DNA from: Tubulinosema ratisbonensis
Taxonomy: Eukaryota; Microsporidia; Tubulinosematidae
DNA: 32,372 nt
Reading direction: 5' to 3'
Assembly (NCBI GenBank): GCA_004000155.1
Contig: RCSS01000809.1
Span: 6,337 to 38,708 of the forward strand
Shown here: piece after piece, positions 1 to 9,778 of the stretch
Numbering within the stretch: position 1 is the first letter of the stretch
How the letters are laid out: each line of letters starts with the position of its first letter
Notes under the pieces: model-generated
Database searches by the model: none
Seen by the model: the letters and a program-made list of their open reading frames with translations, nothing else
What the model was told of the DNA's origin: nothing
Program-made: the position numbers and the translations under genes

Positions 1-37
1 GGTCTTTGTCGCGTTCGGATTTGACTATTGTTATCAT
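1..37 (-). CDS. 5' end of an unidentified gene, cut by the left edge
   Basis: Reading the minus strand from an ATG at 37-35, twelve codons are open to the window edge (MITIVKSERDKD). The codons are clearly less AT-biased (GTC, TCC, CGC, GAC) than the surrounding spacer, as in the conserved genes here. An ACCTTA block lies 4 bases before the ATG (41-46 on the plus strand), resembling the ACCCTTA and TCCTTA blocks directly before eS17 and the gene at 28834. The product cannot be guessed from 12 residues. The start and direction are an inference from composition and motif. Confidence 0.35.
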   Translation of the reverse strand, partial: MITIVKSERDKD

Positions 38-342
38 TTTTAAGGTTTTAAAAAAATTTTTCAAATATACTAAATTAAATTAATTTCCCTAACAAAAATA
101 TAAATAATCATTATCGCGGGGACGAATTTACATAGAACCAAAATATTATCTTTATTTTTAAATTACTATGAAAAAAACTTATCTTTTCTAAATATTTCAA
201 AATTTGTTGATTAAATTACAAAATAATTTAAATTTTTTTTGCTGCAAACAAACAAATATTTTTTTTATTAAAAAATAAATTAATTAAAATATTAACATCT
301 TAAAATAAATTAAGTAAAATAATTAATTTGTTTTATTTTATC

Positions 343-573
343 ATGAAAAACAGAAAGAAGAAAGAAAAAAATATAAATTTAGATTCTTTAATTATAAGAT
401 CTAAACTATTTAAACAATCAGATATTAGTTTGAATGATAAGACAGAGGAAAATTACAGTGATGCCTGTCATAGTATAACAGAATATAATGATTATAATTC
501 AGATTTGTTTGAGAGTGAATCTGATTTGTCAGAAAGGAAATATTTTTATAGAAAAAGAGATTTTAGAAATTAA
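343..573 (+). CDS. Small hypothetical protein, basic head and acidic-serine tail
   Basis: An open frame of 76 codons from the first ATG (343); an upstream TTG at 328 is in frame but is a less likely start. The protein begins with a strongly basic stretch (residues 2-9, KNRKKKEK), then a polar middle, then a Ser/Asp/Glu-rich segment (about residues 39-65) and a basic end (YRKRDF). No signal peptide or membrane segment is visible, and I recognise no family. The charge layout is more protein-like than the surrounding AT-rich spacer. It stands alone, with no C-rich start block, so it could be a chance frame or a remnant. Confidence 0.3.
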   Translation: MKNRKKKEKNINLDSLIIRSKLFKQSDISLNDKTEENYSDACHSITEYNDYNSDLFESESDLSERKYFYRKRDFRN

Positions 574-1526
574 ATAAAATTATTAAAAAATTTAAAAAAA
601 TTTTTATTTAATAAAAAATATTTTAATTAAAATTTTTTTAAATTTAGAAGTGCTGGTAAAATTAGTTTATAAAAATATTAAAACAAAAATTATTTATTTG
701 TTTAAAGAAAATTATTACTATTTTCAAAGAAATTAACGAATTTAAAACTATAATGACCTTCTTATTAAAAACACTAAGAATCAACAAAAAATATCTAATG
801 TTTTAATTTTGAATTTTCTCTTTTTTTTATAATTTTAAATTTCTAAAAAGAAAATTTAGTTTTAAACACTAAAAAATTTAAAGTTAATAAAAATATATTT
901 TTATTGCATATATAGGAATTCTAGAAAAATGACTTAATGTTTATACTTTTACATGATCTAATAAATTTATATATCAGTTAATTTTGTGTATAATTTCTGT
1001 TTTAGATTATTATAGTGTGCTGTGTAATTTGATAAATTTATTTTAACTTTAAAAATGTAAAATAACCCGTAATATCATAAACTCTCTTTTTTCAAACAAT
1101 TTATTTAAATCACTCTCAGTTTTATAAAACGATTATCAATATTTTGAATTGATGAGCATTACAAACAATATAAAAACAAAGAGTCTTTATCATTTTAATA
1201 ATTTAAATTATCAATTAAAAATACTTGCAGTTTTTTATTTGCTGTATCTTATAAGCTAATATGGGTATTTCCTTTGATATATTTTAAAATTTTTAAGAAA
1301 AAGATTACTTGATTATTTTTTTTTAAAATCTAAAGTTCATTTTAGCTAAAAAATCTGATCAACATACTTAAAAAATTAATTTATAACTATTCTTTTTGCA
1401 AAGTTACTCTAAACTTCATTTAAAATTAGATTATCAGAGTGGTTAATTGATATTAATAAAAAAACAAAAAAAAGATTACTTAAGAACTTAAAAAACCAAT
1501 GCATTTGAAGTTACAAACATGACCAT

Positions 1527-1640
1527 TTAGTCGAAATAAATGCTCTCCTTAGCCAATACTAGATCATTTTTCCCATATAAATTCTGTAAACCAGCTTTGT
1601 TAGGTAAATTAGAACAAATAGCCTTTTTGAATAGTTTTCA
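1527..1640 (-). pseudogene. Short decayed coding remnant, family not identified
   Basis: On the minus strand, 36 codons are open between a TGA (1640-1638) and a TAA (1529-1527). The reading contains CSNLPNKAGLQNLYGKNDL and continues with LVLAKESI. The amino-acid mix (Gly, Pro, Leu, Asn, Asp, no long Lys/Asn/Ile runs) differs from chance translation of AT-rich DNA. It has no start codon or flanking open frame, so if real it is a fragment of a dead gene or mobile element. I do not recognise it. Confidence 0.2.
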
Positions 1641-2505
1641 ATTCCAAGCTTTTAAAGAAAAAAAGGAAATATAATTATAAAATGGTTTTAAAATTTCTTT
1701 AAATACTTTTAAAAAGTAGAATATTTTAATACAAAATAATTTTATTTTTTTTCACATTAATACATCTCTAATGCCATAACAAAACTATGTTTTTGTCAGT
1801 GTTTAAGAAATCATTTTTGTTTACATTGTTTAAAAAAAAAGTTATTTTATGAAAACATTTTTTTTGTTTTTAAACGTATTTATACTTTTAATGTTTCAGA
1901 TGTTTAATCATTACATCAGTTTATCACCTAAACATATAAAAGTCAAAGTCAAACCACCATTATCCGAATATACCTGACACAATCTGTATTTATAATTTTT
2001 GCTTGATTTTCAATAACTTAAAAATACTCTTCATTTTTCATACCTAATTTTTAAGGAAAAGATTTCTTTTTAAAAATTTATATAAAAACTCATTTTATAT
2101 TTATACTTTTTTTAGAAATTTTAGTTTTTTGTGATTTTATTTATAAATTTCTACATAATCATCGTGACCAAATTATTATTGTAATTGTTAAATATTCTTT
2201 TTTAATTACATTACTATTCTACCAAAAATATTTTCAAGATTTTACTTTAAAGTTAAATAATTTCAAACTTCTTTCGCCATCTAATATTTAAAATAATGTA
2301 TAAATAACATGTTAACCAGTAAAATAAGTATACTTTACAAAAATAAAATTGTAACAAAAAATTTATCCTACTATAAATTAAACATTTTATTATCATAAAC
2401 ATAAAGTATTACCTGCAAAACATTTTATTTTAATAGGCTAAAAAATTTTTAATTTGTTTTTTCTTATCGTTTTTTATCTTTTTTATATAGTGATCTGAAA
2501 CGCTG

Positions 2506-2509
2506 CCCC
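2506..2509 (+). promoter_or_regulatory. C-rich start-proximal block (CCCC)
   Basis: CCCC sits 7 bases before the ATG at 2517 in a long AT-rich leader. Microsporidian genes are known to carry C-rich blocks just before the start. The comparable positions in this window are 3747, 15728 and 28826 (plus strand) and 28693 (minus strand). Confidence 0.4.
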
Positions 2510-2516
2510 TATCAAA

Positions 2517-2978
2517 ATGCTATTGTTATTTTTTACATCTCTTATAAAAGCCGCAAACAAAAGAATGGCTAAAGATTATATTAATCAAACAAACAAAACT
2601 ACTAATCGTACAGACCAAAACTCCGTTCAAGTATGTAATAACAGGAAACGTAAACTCAAAGATTCTGATTTTACAGATCGATCTATGATTTCTGAATCAA
2701 AACGAATTCGGTGCAAAAAAGAAATCAACAAATCAAATTTAAAAAATAAAAAGAATGCTACTGAGCAACATGAGTTTAATAACATTCCTTTGTTTGTACA
2801 CGAATATACTCTTGAAGATTCAGATGAAGAATACCGACCGATAAGTAGTCAGCAGATTCATAATAAAGAAGAACTAGAAGTAGGTTCACAACCTAGAAAA
2901 AATAATACAAACAATTCAGTAAACACCAATTCATCTCTAGATACAAAAGAGAAAAATAAATTTTCTTTTCTTTATTAA
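2517..2978 (+). CDS. Short member of the C-x-K-R secreted-type family (N-terminal block only)
   Basis: This encodes 153 residues. It opens with a hydrophobic leader (MLLLFFTSLIKAA) followed immediately by Asn-Lys-Arg, matching the leader plus Lys-Arg layout of the larger proteins starting at 7929, 15736, 18260 and 25252, although Ala replaces the usual Cys. Basic patches follow (RKRKLKD near residue 43, SKRIRCKKE near 60), then an acidic run (LEDSDEEY near 98) and an Asn/Ser/Thr-rich tail ending at a clean TAA. The conserved C-terminal domain with LFPE and F-I-F-E-x-[RK]-C is absent, and I see no continuation in other frames downstream. It may be a truncated paralogue or a naturally short one. 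Export is inferred from the leader. Confidence 0.55.
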   Translation: MLLLFFTSLIKAANKRMAKDYINQTNKTTNRTDQNSVQVCNNRKRKLKDSDFTDRSMISESKRIRCKKEINKSNLKNKKNATEQHEFNNIPLFVHEYTLEDSDEEYRPISSQQIHNKEELEVGSQPRKNNTNNSVNTNSSLDTKEKNKFSFLY

Positions 2979-3758
2979 GTAAATTTACATAAAAAAATTG
3001 GTAAAGTAAAATATTAAATGAACATTATTTCGTAAATTTAAAAAAAGATAGTTAAATAATAAATGATTATTTCATCTTAAAGTTTCTTTTGGTTTATTTT
3101 TTATTCACTGACTAATCAATATTTTTATTGATTTTTAATTCTTAAACAATAAAAAAACTAAACATCATTTTAATGGTGTAATTTGTTTATATTTATTTTT
3201 GATTATTATTTTTTACCAAGCAACAATATTTTACTTCATTAAAGTATATGTTCAAAAAAATAATAAAATAAATATTTTTAATTTAACCAAATCAATTAGT
3301 AAAATTTGTATATTTTTTAGAAAAACTTCATTACATTTAATTTTATTTTCTTGGAAATATAATTTTAAAAATTGTGTGTTTTATTTTATAATCTTTTATA
3401 TTCAAAATTAAATTTTACATTTTTAAAATATTTTATTTATTTTTACAGTGTATGAAATTAATTAAATATTTTTTATTTTTAAAAAAAATAAAAAATATTC
3501 TATTTTAAAATAAACTAAGCATTGAATTTTAAACAAAACTATTTAAAAATTTTTTGCATTTTAAATACACTTATTTTTTAGATTACTCTTTTACGTTCTA
3601 AAACAAAAAAAATGAGTTTTTTTCATGCATTGAAAATACAAAAAATTAATTTTTTTATTATTTTTATAAATTTATTTTTAAATTTTTATAATTAATTTTA
3701 TTTTTATTTGATTGGTCATTTCTAGATTTATTGTTTTTATTTACTACCCCAATACAAA
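2979..3758. other. AT-rich spacer
   Basis: Almost pure A/T with homopolymer runs. Open frames here begin at TTG and translate to Ile/Phe/Tyr/Asn-rich chance sequence. A CCCC block at 3747-3750 belongs to the E2 gene. Confidence 0.7.
3747..3750 (+). promoter_or_regulatory. C-rich start-proximal block (CCCC) of the E2 gene
   Basis: CCCC lies 8 bases upstream of the ATG at 3759, in otherwise C-poor sequence. It supports 3759 as the start rather than an internal Met. Confidence 0.45.
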
Positions 3759-4232
3759 ATGTCTACAAACCAAATGCAATCCAGGCTTTTCAGAGAAAAA
3801 AAGAACTTTGAGACTAATCCACCACCAAATGTCATGGCAGGATTACATAACGAGGATGACTATACTAGGTGGTGGGGGTGTATATTTGGTCCTTTAGANA
3901 CCCCTTACGAAAACGGAATGTTTAAATTAGAAATCAATATTCCTGCCACATACCCATTCAAACCACCTGATGTTAAGTTTATTACCCCAATATTCCATCC
4001 TAATATCTACGAAGGAAATATTTGTTTAGATATTCTAAAAGATAAATGGTCACCAGCCTTGAACATAGAGAAGGTTTTACTTTCTATATCCTCTCTTTTA
4101 TGTGAACCTAATCCTGAGGATCCTTTAGATAATAATGCAGCACAACTTTATAAATTTAACAGAGAGAAGTTTAATGCGAAGGCAAAGGAAATTACTTGGC
4201 AGCATGCGATTTCTAAAGATGATTGTAATTAA
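3759..4232 (+). CDS. Ubiquitin-conjugating enzyme E2, UBC4/5-like
   Basis: A full-length single-domain E2 of 157 residues (family core about 150). It receives ubiquitin from E1 as a thioester and passes it on with an E3. Visible hallmarks in order: the TPYENG turn (residues 48-53), [10 protein letters not shown] (65-74), the HPN triad (80-82) that stabilises the oxyanion, catalytic Cys89 in GNICLDIL, the following KWSPAL, then LLSISSLL and EPNPEDPL, and a C-terminal helix (YKFNREKFN). The SPAL and PNPEDPL segments favour the UBC4/5 class over UBC1/UBE2K. Base 3899 is n; the codon is GAN, so residue 47 is Asp or Glu. It lies 76 bp upstream of the Rvb2-like gene on the same strand. The fold call is firm; the subclass is likely. 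Confidence 0.95.
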   Translation: MSTNQMQSRLFREKKNFETNPPPNVMAGLHNEDDYTRWWGCIFGPLXTPYENGMFKLEINIPATYPFKPPDVKFITPIFHPNIYEGNICLDILKDKWSPALNIEKVLLSISSLLCEPNPEDPLDNNAAQLYKFNREKFNAKAKEITWQHAISKDDCN

Positions 4233-4308
4233 ATGGTTTAAATAAATTAAATAAAAAATAAATAAATTAAATAAAAAAATTAAATAAAAAACAAATTAGA
4301 TTTTAACC
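4233..4308. repeat. Degenerate AT tandem repeat between E2 and the Rvb2-like gene
   Basis: The 76-bp spacer consists mainly of about three imperfect units of the type AAATAAATTAAATAAAAA (roughly 4240-4291). It must hold the E2 mRNA end and the start region of the next gene. The start is preceded by TTTTAACC, a weaker C-bearing block than those of eS17 or E2. Confidence 0.5.
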
Positions 4309-5226
4309 ATGTCTCTTGAAAAAACAACAAAATTTCCTTTAATCATATCAGGTCCTACTTGTTGCGGTAAATCAGTTTTAGCCTCTAAATACACAGGTCA
4401 AACAATCCACTCAACACAACTAAAAAGAAAAGACATGTACCACTACCTGTTAAACATATTTAGGGACAACGTAATACTAAACTACTCTTCTGTCTACGAA
4501 GTGATTGAAGGGAAGGTTATTAACATTAATAATAATTCAATCACACTAAAAAATGACGAGGTAGAGTCTGTTTACTCAACAGGGCCACTTTTTAGAGCTG
4601 CTTTGATCAAAGAAAATGTTAATTTAGGTGATAATATTAGATTTAACATTTCTACAGGTAAACTTAACAAAGTAGAAGAGATCGAAAAGGATGGCGANAT
4701 GCAAAAAAATAAAACAATTGTCTCAGAAGTTTCTCTTTTAACTATCGATAACCTCAACTCAAACACAAACATTTTATCTTTAAACAAAATAAGTGACTCA
4801 ATAAGAAAAACAACCAACAAAAATGTAAAAAACAGTTTAAAAAACACAAGCTCTCTAAAATTAAATTACTTAAAAATAGAAGATATTCATTTATTAAACT
4901 TAGAAGAATTAAATGTAATTAATGATTTATTGTACGAAGATTACAAACCTAATNTAATTTTTACAATCAATTTTGATAAACTAAGCNTAGAAAAAAAAGA
5001 TACAAAATTGTTTAGCAAGTGTGAAGAGATTAGTTTAAAAAAGGAAGATTTGATTGAAAAAATTTTGAATGAAAAGAAGGTTGGAGATGTTAACTTGGAT
5101 GAGAATATTAGGTTATTTTTGAAGAATCATTCTGATAGGTTAGATGATGTTATTGATTGTGCTAAGATTGTTAGTGTTGATAAGAAGAAAGGATTTGAGA
5201 AGCTGATTAGTGAGNTTAAAAAATAA
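4309..5226 (+). CDS. Reduced Rvb2/RuvBL2-like AAA+ protein with altered ATPase motifs
   Basis: The 305 residues align in order with eukaryotic Rvb2 (Reptin), an AAA+ subunit of INO80/SWR1-type remodellers and R2TP, but the protein is about a third shorter (relatives about 450-470). It starts almost at the P-loop (GPTCCGKS, residues 15-22), so the usual N-terminal ~60 residues are missing. Next come HSTQLKR (34-40), the start of the OB-type insertion (VIEGKV, 65-70), VESVYSTG and LGDNIRFNISTGKL (85-119; Rvb2 relatives have a similar GD...TGK stretch), then VSLLTID (141-147). The Walker B site reads KIEDIH (189-194) where Rvb proteins have a DEVH core, so the acidic pair is swapped. Sensor 1 would be FTIN (218-221). 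The Leu-Asp-Arg of the Arg-finger region reads FSKC (235-238). ATPase activity is therefore doubtful. Four n bases (4698, 4954, 4987, 5215) leave residues 130, 216, 227 and 303 uncertain. The start is the first ATG after the spacer. Confidence 0.75.
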   Translation: MSLEKTTKFPLIISGPTCCGKSVLASKYTGQTIHSTQLKRKDMYHYLLNIFRDNVILNYSSVYEVIEGKVININNNSITLKNDEVESVYSTGPLFRAALIKENVNLGDNIRFNISTGKLNKVEEIEKDGXMQKNKTIVSEVSLLTIDNLNSNTNILSLNKISDSIRKTTNKNVKNSLKNTSSLKLNYLKIEDIHLLNLEELNVINDLLYEDYKPNXIFTINFDKLSXEKKDTKLFSKCEEISLKKEDLIEKILNEKKVGDVNLDENIRLFLKNHSDRLDDVIDCAKIVSVDKKKGFEKLISEXKK

Positions 5227-5279
5227 ATTTATTTTTAAANTTTTATTTTTTTAAATCATTGAAATAGATAAATTAATTA

Positions 5280-5326
5280 AAAGATCTTTGTGTGGTTTTC
5301 TCATCCTTAGGCAACAAAAAAAGATA
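5280..5326 (-). repeat. Fragment of the 212-bp dispersed repeat
   Basis: The segment from AAGATCTTTGTGTGG to TTAGGCAACAAAAAAAG matches the reverse complement of the first ~45 bases of the copy at 9842-10056 (which reads TTGTTGCCTAGGGATGGG and then ACGAAGATCTT). The match stops abruptly at AAGATCTT, so only this end is kept. It starts about 50 bp after the stop of the Rvb2-like gene. Orientation is the same as the copy at 14908-15118. Confidence 0.6.
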
Positions 5327-5408
5327 AAGTATTTTTAAAATAACTATCGTAGAAAATAATATTAATTATTTTCTAGAAAAAAGATTATATTTAAATAAAT
5401 TTAAAAAT

Positions 5409-5552
5409 CCCCCATACGTTTATGGAGGACAGAAAGAAAACAACATTAATAAATAAATAATTAATCAGTAACTTTTTAATCCACAACAAGGTTGTACCTG
5501 ACAGGTACGGCAATAAGTATAAATGCATTGTAAAAGAACTTTAATATTGCCG
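5409..5552. other. Cluster of GC-bearing inverted repeats
   Basis: Four stem candidates lie within 145 bases of AT-rich spacer: CCCCCATA / TATGGAGG with a CGTT loop (5409-5428, one mismatch); ACAAC / GTTGT (about 5482-5495); a perfect GTACCT / AGGTAC with a 3-base loop (5494-5508); and a perfect 8-bp CGGCAATA / TATTGCCG (5508-5515 with 5545-5552). The last stem encloses sequence like the middle of the dispersed repeat (AAGTATAAAT near 5515, TTGTAAA near 5529; compare 15048 and 15061). It could be a structured RNA, a rearranged repeat fragment, or chance. Confidence 0.35.
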
Positions 5553-7928
5553 GTAGTTAAAAATAAAAACATTTAAAATCTTTCTAAGAAAAGTTATTTT
5601 GAGGCAATTAAACAAAAGTTTTTACCAATTTTATGTGATGTTTATAATTTATAAAATAAAATCAAAAAAACACGTTTTAGGATTGATTGAGAAAATAAAC
5701 TTATGAGCAAAAAAAGAGAAAGATATGAAGATTACTTAACATCATTTGATAAAAATACTAATAAAAATTTAATTTAAAAACAAAAGTTAACGAGAACGCA
5801 ATAATTAAATTAATTATAATTTTAGTTGAAAAGTAACAACGTACTTTTCTGAGAAAAAATCGTAGGGAAATATTTATTTACAATATTTTTTAATTATTAA
5901 AAATTCTTTTATTTTTAAGTTGTTTTTTAATATAATTGTGTGTTTTAAGATTATAAAATTCAAATAATAAGATGAAACTCTTTATTTCTAATGTAAAAGT
6001 AATACCTGTCTTTTAGTTTATTTATTATTGTTATCTCCTTTAACTGTTTATTCCATACTCTGTCTTATTTGTTAATTATTCTTGGGGGATTAGTTTTTTT
6101 TTCTAATATTTATCATTAAGCTTTAAAAAACATGTCATAATTTCACGACAAAAAATGAGTTAAATCTATAAAAAATTACATATTTGAAGTTAGGAATGAA
6201 AAGGTTAGAAATATTTTGAAAATAAAGCAAATATTACGAATCAAAAGATTTTTAATGTTTTAATGAAAAGTTTAAATTAAAATAAAGTTATAAAACTAAG
6301 TCTTGAAATCTTCTTTTTTGACTTGTAGCATAAAGATATCTTGTATACTAAAATATAAATAAAAGAGTATTTACTTTTTAATTGTTTGTTGCAAAGAGAA
6401 ATTATGTTTTGATTAAATTTAAAAAATTATTACATATTTGAAAATTCAATTTTTTACCAGAAAATTTATAAATATTTTTGACAAGATTAATGAATTTTCT
6501 TTAACCACTTGACGTTTATAAAAACATCAGTTGATTTACTAAATTTATTGCGTTTAAGTAGTGCAAAGCAAAAAATTGTCTAGAAACTTCAACAAATGCA
6601 TCAAGTGTGGTTTTAATGATTTAAAAATATTCATATACCTTAATATTCTTATTCTTTGCATTTTTAAAGATTAACATAAAAATTGATAGCTCATTTATAT
6701 AATGTATTTTTAAACAAAAAATTAAAGTAAAATTGCAATTATTCGTTTTTCGCTTTCAAATTTAAACATAAAAGACGTTTTAAATTTTACTATATTAAGA
6801 ACATTTTGTTAAACTTTAAACGTTCATAAATGTTTTATTGAGTATTTTTTATAAAATAATTTTAGAATTTTTAAATGGGAGTAGATTACATCAAACTTAA
6901 AAAAACAATAATACATATAAAAATTGAATGCCTTTAAATTTTTAAAGATTGAGTTAAAGATTTTATTACTGTAATATCATCTAAGAAATTATATTTGATA
7001 AATTGTTTAAAGCTTTTAATTTTTTTTTTGAATTTAAAATCATATTGGAATCAAATATTAGGAAATATAAAGGAAACTTAAACTATGTAATTATACTGAT
7101 TTATGTACAATGTTTAAAAGCATAGGTTTTATAAAAAATAAGAACCTTTAAAAATTTTACACGAACAATTCAAAAATATAGAAGATTGAAAAATATAAGG
7201 GTTGACCAACCCTGATCAATCCGTTTAAAATTATTAAATTTAAAAGAAGCATGATTAATTTAAAATTTTGATTAAATCCTTTTATCTTATCAATCTGACC
7301 AATTTTTATATACCCACAATAGCGATAATCTATAACTCAAAAACGGAAATACCCCTTATTCTCCATAGTTGACCTTGATTCACATATTACAATATAAGTT
7401 CGAAAACAATTATGTGCGTTATATTTTATTTCTTACCTTTAAGAATTTTTCAGACACAAAACTTTGAACACAGAAATGCTGTCGGCATAAAAATATTTGA
7501 AAATTTTACTTAATTTCTATATTTAAAGAGGTTTTCTTGAATAATTTAATTAATTTAAACTTTTATTGGTAAATGATATTATTTATTGTGTTTCTAATAA
7601 TTTATGACAAAATTGTTCTTATGACTGTTTAAGTATTCCCATGAAACAAATTAATACGGTTAATATTTAAAAACTATTATTAATGAACAATTGGGTTAAA
7701 GTTTTGGTGTAAATTTAAATTGTAATTTTACTCAATAAATATTGTTTTTATTTCTAAAAACTGTTAAATTAGTTAAAGATTCATTTTTCTTATAAAAAAG
7801 TTTCGTTTTTTGCAAGAAATTCTTTAAGCATTTAAAAAAATAGACGTTTTCGATTTTTCTAAACAATTTTTTCAAATTTACGCTTATCGATAAAAAACAA
7901 ATATTTATAAAAAAATTGCTTTGTGTGT

Positions 7929-9778
7929 ATGATTCTAAACTTTCTAACTATAATCTTTTGTTCTAAACGCTTATGCGATAACAAAAAAGAAACTTTAACA
8001 AAAAGAATTAAGTACGATCATAGTAATTTTTTAGGGAATAGTGAACAGAATGCATCTACCATTGACTTGATGTTGTTAGATGAAATTCCGGATATTAATA
8101 AAGGCTTTTTGGATAATCAACCAAGCAAAATAAATAGCCAGCCAAACGTAAACTATGATGCCCCTCATAACTCTCAATATTTACCAAGTATTGAATGTTT
8201 GGTCAATAACAAAGACAATCCTTTAGTTGAATGTTTCAATGAATTTAATACTCCTGTTTCTAAAAATGAATCAGAACCAGCAAATAATTTTATTTCTATT
8301 ATAATTCAATCTAATCTACTAACCGAATCAAACATAGTAATTGAAAAAGGTTCGTCTGAATTTACTGGTCAATCTATCGAACAAGATAAATGTATTTCAA
8401 AGGATGCAAGAATTGATAGGAATAATATTATCGATTTGGAAACAATAGGACTTAGTCGTGAAGATTTACCATGTAATTATGGCTTAGATGAAACTAATAG
8501 CTTGCAACAACCTCAAAATCAAACTTTCGTAAATTTCCCAGGCTTCTCATCATTAATAGAAAATTTAGAACAACTTCCATTAAATTTTTTAAAAGATAAA
8601 ATCTCAAATACATTTACATCTTATAATGAAAAAGCAAAATACCCTTGTTTAGATTTGCTTTTGTATGAAAAAATTGATATTGCAAAGGAATGTAATTATT
8701 TAGAATCAGACTTGTCAATCAGATTCAGCAAAATCTATCTTTTTTCTTTAAAGTTACAATTCCCCGCTTTTGACTTTGAACAAGATATTATCAATGATAA
8801 TGATCGAATTGAAAAGTTAGTAGGATTTTTAGATATACTGATTTTTAATAAAACACTAAAACAAGCGCTTTTAATAAACAACGATGAGTTAAAATTACAT
8901 AGAAATGAGATAAACGAAGATTCGAATGATAAATTATTACATAATATAATTGAAAACTTTAACAAAAATATGAGGATATATGTTTGTGAGATGGAAAAAT
9001 GTTTTTCTCGCTGTTTTTCCTCATATTTTGTTGAATTAAGTTCAGAATTTTATGTTTTAATGAAGTTTCTTTCAGAGATAGACTTTTTAATTATGTAAAC
9101 AGTTTTTTTAATCATAAAAAAAATTCTATTATGTTAGTATTATTTCCGGAAATGGGAGTGTTCATTGAATATTTACTCAAAGCATCTCCTAGATACATCT
9201 ACAAAAAATTGCATTTATTTATTTCTTCTTTTGCCTTTAAATTTCACTTGCTAAAAGGAAACCTTAAACACGTATTTAATCAACAAAATAATAACTCTTC
9301 GTTCAGAATTACAGACTCCAACTTTATAAATTTTTTTATTTTTGAAATGCGATGTTTTATATGTTATTGGTCATTTATTATTTTTAACAAATCTAAGCCA
9401 AAAATTAAGTTTTTTATGTACATAACATTTATAAGTTTTCTTAGGTTGAATAAAATGGAAATTTTTAAAGATACCAAATTCGATGATTATATTACTCCCG
9501 AAGATTTTTTTAACTCAAAAGCGTCCAAAAGAATAGGTATAGAACGCATTAAATTCCTAGAAGAACATGACAAAAAAAATGAATCTGTGTTTCATGAACT
9601 TTTATCTCTGAAAAATAGTGATATTGATTCGTTTTTTGATTTTAAAAAATTTTTATTAGATAACAATATTGATAATACCTATACACAAAGTGTGATTAGT
9701 AAATATTATGAAAATTCTAAATTTGATGAAAAAATTACTAAAATTACAACTAAACTCAAAGAATATCTTTCAGATTAA
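7929..9778 (+). pseudogene. C-x-K-R secreted-type family member interrupted by one frameshift
   Basis: The start is the ATG at 7929; a GTG two codons earlier is in frame but less likely. The leader MILNFLTIIFCSKR matches the family signature (hydrophobic run, Cys-Ser-Lys-Arg), followed by the basic patch TKRIKYD and a polar acidic middle. The frame ends at a TAA at 9096-9098. A second frame then carries the rest of the conserved C-terminal domain: SIMLVLFPEMG, later FIFEMRC (near 9336-9356), ending at 9778. Aligning both parts to the proteins at 18260 and 25252 places the break at about 9055-9075, and the offset equals one lost base. The two halves together are about the size of the intact paralogues (roughly 615 residues). 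There is no other lesion, so an assembly error is as likely as a dead gene. I do not recognise the family. Confidence 0.7.

Larger units (their letters stand above)
574..2516. other. AT-rich spacer with one minus-strand coding-like remnant
   Basis: About 1.9 kb, mostly A/T homopolymer runs with no convincing gene. The one stretch that looks different is 1500-1650, which is less AT-rich and carries a short open minus-strand frame, listed separately. The last 60 bases lead into the gene at 2517 and include a CCCC block at 2506-2509. Confidence 0.6.
5227..7928. other. Long AT-rich spacer with repeat fragments and a hairpin cluster
   Basis: About 2.7 kb with no supportable gene. Its first 330 bases hold a fragment of the 212-bp repeat (5280-5326), a cluster of GC-bearing inverted repeats (5409-5552) and a second short stretch similar to the repeat (about 5509-5545), each listed separately. 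Around 7200-7420 the sequence is somewhat less AT-rich but gives only short interrupted frames on both strands. Base 5240 is n. Confidence 0.6.

Noticed and set aside
3199..3411. 70-codon plus-strand frame
   Set aside because: Begins at TTG in near-pure A/T spacer and translates to Ile/Phe/Tyr/Asn runs; a chance frame.
3712..3897. 61-codon frame overlapping the E2 start
   Set aside because: Non-ATG start and wrong frame relative to the clear E2.
4572..4847. Minus-strand frame of 91 codons inside the Rvb2-like gene
   Set aside because: Antisense shadow; the plus-strand protein has recognisable motifs throughout.
9030..9098. Programmed -1 frameshift in the 7929 gene
   Set aside because: No clear slippery heptamer with a following stem was found, and the intact paralogues do not need a shift.
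9131..9778. 215-codon frame as an independent gene
   Set aside because: It is the C-terminal half of the family domain continuing from the gene at 7929 after a one-base shift.
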